Below are positions 5,387 through 8,584 of a stretch of 8,584 nucleotides of DNA, one piece after another. Position 1 is the stretch's first letter; each line of letters starts with the position of its first letter. Both the position numbers and the translations under genes were made by a program. Below the pieces are notes generated by a model, which had not been told where the DNA came from, ran no database searches, and saw only the letters and a program-made list of their open reading frames with translations. This stretch comes from Caldifarciminota bacterium (lineage in GTDB: Bacteria; Hydrothermota; Tepidihabitantia; SM23-42). The DNA lies in contig JAGMEL010000050.1 in the NCBI GenBank assembly GCA_023128195.1, positions 1 through 8,584 of the forward strand, in the 5' to 3' direction.

Positions 5387-6438
5387 GGAGACTAAAAAGA
5401 GTTGTAGAAATCGGTAAGGTGAAGATTGGAGGCAATAATCCAATTGTAGTACAATCTATGACCAAAACCAAAACCCGGGATATTAAAAGAACTATTAATC
5501 AAATCAGGCGCCTACAAAATGCGGGTTGTGAGATAGTTCGTATGGCAGTTGTTAATAAGGATGATGCTCTATCATTAAGTTGTATTAAGAAATCCGTAGC
5601 TATTCCAATTATTGCTGACATCCATTTTGACTACCGCTTAGCCCTCAAGGCAATTGGCGAAGGTGTGGATAAGATCAGGATAAATCCTGGTAATATTGGT
5701 GAAAAATGGAAGGTTACTGAGGTAATTAAAATGGCAAAAGATAACAACGTTCCTATTAGAATCGGTGTTAATTCCGGGTCTTTGCCAAAATCTATTTTAA
5801 AAAAGTATCGGCATCCAACACCTGGTGCTATTGTTGAATCGGTAAATGATGCAGCCAAGATTTTTATTAAAAATAGATTCAATAATATAGTTATTTCTGC
5901 AAAGGGTGCAGATGTCAAAGATACACTATCTGTATACAAGGTACTTAATAAACAATTCAATTATCCCCTCCATATCGGTATTACTGAGGCAGGTCTTCCA
6001 TTTCGTGGAGGGATAAAGAGTGCTGTTGGTTCAGGTGTTCTTTTAAATGCAGGTATCGGGGATACGATACGCATCTCTTTGACTTCTGATCCAGTTATGG
6101 AGGTTGTTGCTGCGTATGAAATACTTAATGCACTGGGTTTGCGACAGCATGGTCCAATCCTTATCAGCTGTCCTATATGCGGCAGGTGTGAAGTTAATCT
6201 TGCAAGGATTGCGCGTAGAGTTGAAAGCCGTCTAAAGAAATATAAAAATTTTATGAAGGTAGCAGTTATGGGCTGTGTTGTTAACGGACCTGGCGAAGCA
6301 CGTGAAGCAGATTTTGGTGTTGCTTGTGGTAAAGGAGTTGGAATTATATTCGCAAAAGGTAAGGAAATCAGGCGTGTAAGAGAAACAAAGCTTGTTGATA
6401 TACTTTTCGAGGTGATTGATGAGAACGTTGATAATTGA
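5383..6438 (+). CDS. ispG: 4-hydroxy-3-methylbut-2-en-1-yl diphosphate synthase (IspG/GcpE)
   Basis: IspG catalyses the penultimate step of the MEP isoprenoid pathway, reductively converting MEcPP to HMBPP with a [4Fe-4S] cluster. The 351 residues match the usual compact bacterial form without the plant-type insertion. Visible signatures: the N-terminal TIM-barrel part with VVQSMTKTKTRD, GCEIVRMAV, PIIADIHFDYRLAL and DKIRINPGNIG, and the C-terminal cluster domain with C263 and C266 (SCPICGRC), C298 in MGCVVNGPGE and E305 as the fourth cluster ligand. An additional Cys (C269) replaces the Thr or Gln usual at that place. Translation is probably coupled to murA through the four-base ATGA overlap; upstream there is only a weak AAGGCAGAG-like site. 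Its end carries tandem stops (TGA TAA in frame) and overlaps the next gene by 20 bases. The product feeds isoprenoids such as the undecaprenyl carrier. Confidence 0.98.
   Translation: MRRLKRVVEIGKVKIGGNNPIVVQSMTKTKTRDIKRTINQIRRLQNAGCEIVRMAVVNKDDALSLSCIKKSVAIPIIADIHFDYRLALKAIGEGVDKIRINPGNIGEKWKVTEVIKMAKDNNVPIRIGVNSGSLPKSILKKYRHPTPGAIVESVNDAAKIFIKNRFNNIVISAKGADVKDTLSVYKVLNKQFNYPLHIGITEAGLPFRGGIKSAVGSGVLLNAGIGDTIRISLTSDPVMEVVAAYEILNALGLRQHGPILISCPICGRCEVNLARIARRVESRLKKYKNFMKVAVMGCVVNGPGEAREADFGVACGKGVGIIFAKGKEIRRVRETKLVDILFEVIDENVDN
6409..6416 (+). promoter_or_regulatory. Shine-Dalgarno site inside ispG that sets the amidotransferase start
   Basis: GAGGTGAT, an eight-base match to the anti-Shine-Dalgarno complement, ends two bases before the ATG at 6419. 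It favours this ATG over the TTG at 6416, which lies at the end of the site itself. It sits within the last codons of ispG. Confidence 0.7.
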
Positions 6439-7024
6439 TAATTATTTACCAAACTCTCCTCAGCTGGAACATTTATACGATATTGTTAAAGATATAACTG
6501 TTCACACTGTCGAGGTTAAGGAATATTCTGCCATTTCCAGTGGTGAAGATTTTAAACTCTTTGATGCTATTGTTCTTTCTGGCTCGCAGCATAAGCTGGC
6601 TGAATCTGAAATATTTGAGGCCTATGCAAGTGAAGTGGAATTTTTGAGAAGGACGAAAAAGCCTGTTTTGGGTATATGTTTTGGACACCAGCTTATTTCA
6701 ATGGCTTTTGGAGAAAGTGTTATTTCAACCGGTAAGATGTTAAAAGGTTATTATATGATTAGAAAAATCCGAGATGATGAGCTTTTTGGTGGACTTAGTG
6801 AGAAATTTCTGGTTATGGAATCGCATGAGGAAATAATCCAAAATGTTCCCTACAATTTTGTGAATCTTGCTGATTCTCCTAACTGTGCTATTGAGACAAT
6901 CAAGCATCAGGTGTTACCAATCTACGGTGTTCAATTCCATCCAGAACGTTTTGATGATAAACATCCTGCGGGCATTGTTATACTGGAGAATTTTTTTAAT
7001 ATAGCTACATTGTACATGAAGTAA
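6419..7024 (+). CDS. Stand-alone class I glutamine amidotransferase (GMP synthase glutaminase-like)
   Basis: The 201-residue protein is a complete triad-type glutaminase domain that releases ammonia from glutamine for a partner synthase. Visible: an oxyanion/glutamine loop at VLSGSQ (52-57), the nucleophile elbow LGICFGHQ with C87, an SHEE motif near 135-138, and the catalytic pair H174 and E176 in YGVQFHPER. The stretch CAIETIKH-x-x-LPIYGVQFHPE resembles the separate glutaminase subunit of archaeal-type GMP synthase. PabA/TrpG or a broad GATase family member is possible; no synthase partner lies in the window. The product has no ATP-pyrophosphatase domain, so it is not full-length GuaA. The ATG at 6419 overlaps ispG by 20 bases and has its own ribosome binding site, so it is probably co-transcribed with murA-ispG. 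Function beyond glutaminase activity is inferred. Confidence 0.88.
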   Translation: MRTLIIDNYLPNSPQLEHLYDIVKDITVHTVEVKEYSAISSGEDFKLFDAIVLSGSQHKLAESEIFEAYASEVEFLRRTKKPVLGICFGHQLISMAFGESVISTGKMLKGYYMIRKIRDDELFGGLSEKFLVMESHEEIIQNVPYNFVNLADSPNCAIETIKHQVLPIYGVQFHPERFDDKHPAGIVILENFFNIATLYMK

Positions 7025-7075
7025 CGTACTTAATTTTGGAATATATTACGACACTGGTGAATATCAATAATTAGC

Positions 7076-7082
7076 AAAGGAG
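7076..7082 (+). promoter_or_regulatory. Shine-Dalgarno site of the M24 peptidase gene
   Basis: AAAGGAG ends four bases before the ATG at 7087. The 62-bp gap upstream (7025-7086) shows no convincing promoter or terminator, so read-through from the amidotransferase gene is likely. Confidence 0.75.
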
Positions 7083-7086
7083 TGAG

Positions 7087-8307
7087 ATGAAAAAGGATAT
7101 TGATAAATTAATGAAAAAAAAGAAGGTTGACGCAATATATGCTGTAGGGAAATCGAGCAAAGATGCGACAATATATTATTTGTTGAATGGTGCAAATATT
7201 TATGGACATTATATTAAGAAACAGGGGAGAGCAGCATACCTTGTTCATTCGCCAATTGAAAGGGAGGTTGCACAAAAGAGCGGGCTTAAGCTTATTAATT
7301 TAAATAAGTATGAAGTTAAGAAAATCTATGAAAAATATCCGGATAAAATTAAAGCAAATGCTTTTTTCATTAAAACAATATTTGATAGCCTGAAGATCAA
7401 TGGTGATGTGGCATTCTATGGTAAAACTACTTTTGGAATGGGCTATAATTATCTTCGACAATTAATTAAATTTGATAAAAAAATAAAAATTCATTATGAA
7501 TCTCAAAAGGATTTAATTACTATTGCAAGGGAAACAAAGAGTGAGGAAGAGGTTAAGCGGATAAAGCACGCAGGTAAGGCAGTTGTACATGCATTTACTA
7601 ATATGATTGAAACTGTTCGTTCTATGAAGATTAAAAATAATGTGATAATGAAAGACAAAAACAAGAAATTGTTGATCGGTGACCTAAGGGCTATGTTGCA
7701 GAGAAATTTATTTGAAAAGAATTTAGTTAATTCTGAAGGGATGATTGTTGCTCAAGGTAGGGATGCTGGTGTTCCTCATAATGCTGGCAAAGAACGCGAA
7801 GTTGTAAAACTTGGTAAGACAATAGTTTTTGACATCTATCCTCAAGAACTTGGTGGAGGTTACTTCTTTGATTTTACAAGAACAATCTGTTTTGGATATG
7901 CCTCTAAAGAGATTAAGGAAGTTTATAAGACTGTTAAAGACGCACAGGATTATGCTATAGATGGATTAAAAGTAGGGAAGAAAAATATTGAAATAGAAAA
8001 ATCAATATGTAGGTTTTTTGAAAAGAAGAATCACAAAACATTGCTCAGTACCCCCAAAACCCAAACTGGCTATTGCCATCCACTCGGACATGGTCTTGGG
8101 CTGAACGTACACGAAAGTCCATCGTTTGGTTTATTGAAGACGAACAAGGATAAGGTTAAACCTGGTCATATATTTACTGTCGAACCCGGCCTATATTATC
8201 CTGATAAGGGATTTGGTATTAGGTTAGAGGATGTCATTTATATAAATAATAAAGGCAAGGTAATTAGCTTGACCAATTGTCCAAGAAAACTCGTTGTAGA
8301 GATGTGA
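7087..8307 (+). CDS. M24 family metallopeptidase, probable Xaa-Pro aminopeptidase or dipeptidase
   Basis: The 406-residue protein has the two-part layout of PepP/PepQ-type enzymes: an N-terminal creatinase-like domain (about 1-145) and a C-terminal pita-bread catalytic domain (about 150-406). All five dinuclear metal ligands are seen: D249 (VFDIYP), D262 (FFDFTRT), H335 (HPLGHGLGLN), E366 (TVEPGLYY) and E381 (RLEDVIYI). H342 in NVHESPS is also typical of the family. There is no signal peptide, so it is likely cytoplasmic and acts in turnover of proline-containing peptides. Aminopeptidase and prolidase cannot be separated by eye. The coding sequence is particularly lysine-rich (for example in the N-terminal part, MKKDIDKLMKKKK), with many AAA/AAG codons. 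It overlaps the following recombinase gene by four bases (GTGA), which suggests co-translation. Confidence 0.93.
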   Translation: MKKDIDKLMKKKKVDAIYAVGKSSKDATIYYLLNGANIYGHYIKKQGRAAYLVHSPIEREVAQKSGLKLINLNKYEVKKIYEKYPDKIKANAFFIKTIFDSLKINGDVAFYGKTTFGMGYNYLRQLIKFDKKIKIHYESQKDLITIARETKSEEEVKRIKHAGKAVVHAFTNMIETVRSMKIKNNVIMKDKNKKLLIGDLRAMLQRNLFEKNLVNSEGMIVAQGRDAGVPHNAGKEREVVKLGKTIVFDIYPQELGGGYFFDFTRTICFGYASKEIKEVYKTVKDAQDYAIDGLKVGKKNIEIEKSICRFFEKKNHKTLLSTPKTQTGYCHPLGHGLGLNVHESPSFGLLKTNKDKVKPGHIFTVEPGLYYPDKGFGIRLEDVIYINNKGKVISLTNCPRKLVVEM

Positions 8308-8584
8308 AGCAAGCAAGTGACATAATCAAGGATTTTGAGAATTTCTTGATTTCTGAAGGTGATGAATTAAATACGATCCGTTCTTATACATACGATTTGC
8401 TACAATTAGAAAATTTCCTTAGTATTCGAAAAAAGACACCTATTACTACTACAATTCATGATTTACGGGATTTTATCCATACCATGTTTGATACAGGTTT
8501 GAGTCCAACATCGATAAATCGTAAAATTTCCAGCATAAAGGCGTTTTACAGATATTTGGTTTTTAACAAAACCATTAATTACAG
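8304..8584 (+). CDS. XerC/XerD-type tyrosine recombinase, N-terminal part (cut by window end)
   Basis: An open frame runs from a GTG at 8304 to the window end (93 codons). Its residues match the SAM-like core-binding domain of Xer recombinases: a first helix with FENFLISEGDELNT, then IRSYTYDLLQLENFL, a helix with LRDFIHTMFDTGLSP and the typical TSINRKISSIKAFYRYL. The catalytic domain with the Arg-His-Arg-Tyr residues lies outside the window, so whether it is the chromosome-dimer resolving XerC/D/XerA or another integrase cannot be settled. The housekeeping operon position, with a GTGA overlap to the peptidase gene, argues for the chromosomal Xer enzyme rather than a phage integrase. The GTG start has only a weak ribosome binding site (GTAGAGAT), consistent with translational coupling. 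Confidence 0.85.
   Translation, partial: MKQASDIIKDFENFLISEGDELNTIRSYTYDLLQLENFLSIRKKTPITTTIHDLRDFIHTMFDTGLSPTSINRKISSIKAFYRYLVFNKTINY

Noticed and set aside
6416..6418. TTG start at 6416 for the amidotransferase
   Set aside because: It overlaps the end of the GAGGTGAT ribosome binding site; the ATG at 6419 immediately after is correctly spaced.
5961..6452. Minus-strand open frame opposite the 3' half of ispG
   Set aside because: The plus strand encodes conserved IspG motifs including the cluster cysteines; the antisense frame is a by-product of codon use.
7025..7086. A separate promoter for the M24 peptidase gene in the 62-bp gap
   Set aside because: TTGGAA occurs, but nothing close to TATAAT lies 16-18 bp after it, so I do not call a promoter.

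Overview
The window is an AT-rich bacterial chromosome segment with compact housekeeping genes on the right and secreted-protein genes on the left. The glycyl-style C-terminal domain on a secreted beta-propeller (a PNPF motif, IYDATGRLV, a W-N-G-T-D stretch and an EGVYFVQL strand) is the FlgD-Ig/T9SS-like tail common in Bacteroidetes-Fibrobacteres relatives and in candidate phyla such as WOR-3. The AT-rich codon use and the mix of genes fit an uncultivated lineage of that kind. This placement is inference; no rRNA or other phylogenetic marker was compared.

Left part (1-2365): the last 44 codons of an unrecognised gene; a convergent gene for a small aromatic-rich lipoprotein of unknown function with a near-consensus promoter; a 285-bp divergent intergenic region that holds two promoters and what looks like a remnant of a mobile-element end; then a 494-residue exported eight-bladed PQQ-like beta-propeller with a C-terminal sorting/Ig-like domain.

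Middle (2366-4123): a 118-bp convergent gap filled mostly by a REP-like palindromic repeat, then a minus-strand gene for a TPR-like/HD-GYP protein (probable cyclic-di-GMP phosphodiesterase). This gene diverges from murA. The 98-bp gap between them holds two back-to-back sigma70-type promoters with the same geometry (16-bp spacer, 5 nt from the -10 box to ATG), so both genes appear to be transcribed as leaderless mRNAs.

Right part (4124-8584): murA, ispG, a stand-alone class I glutamine amidotransferase, an M24 aminopeptidase (Xaa-Pro type) and the start of a XerC/D-type tyrosine recombinase, all on the plus strand. murA/ispG, ispG/amidotransferase and aminopeptidase/recombinase overlap, so this is probably one operon, or two with a 62-bp gap before the aminopeptidase. 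MurA (peptidoglycan precursor) and IspG (MEP isoprenoid pathway, which feeds the undecaprenyl carrier) both support envelope synthesis; the other genes are general housekeeping.

I do not see a new defence, secretion or mobile system here. The most interesting signals are small: the paired leaderless promoters, a heptanucleotide repeat inside the propeller's sorting domain, the REP-like repeat and the possible transposon-end remnant. No tRNA, rRNA or CRISPR array was recognised.
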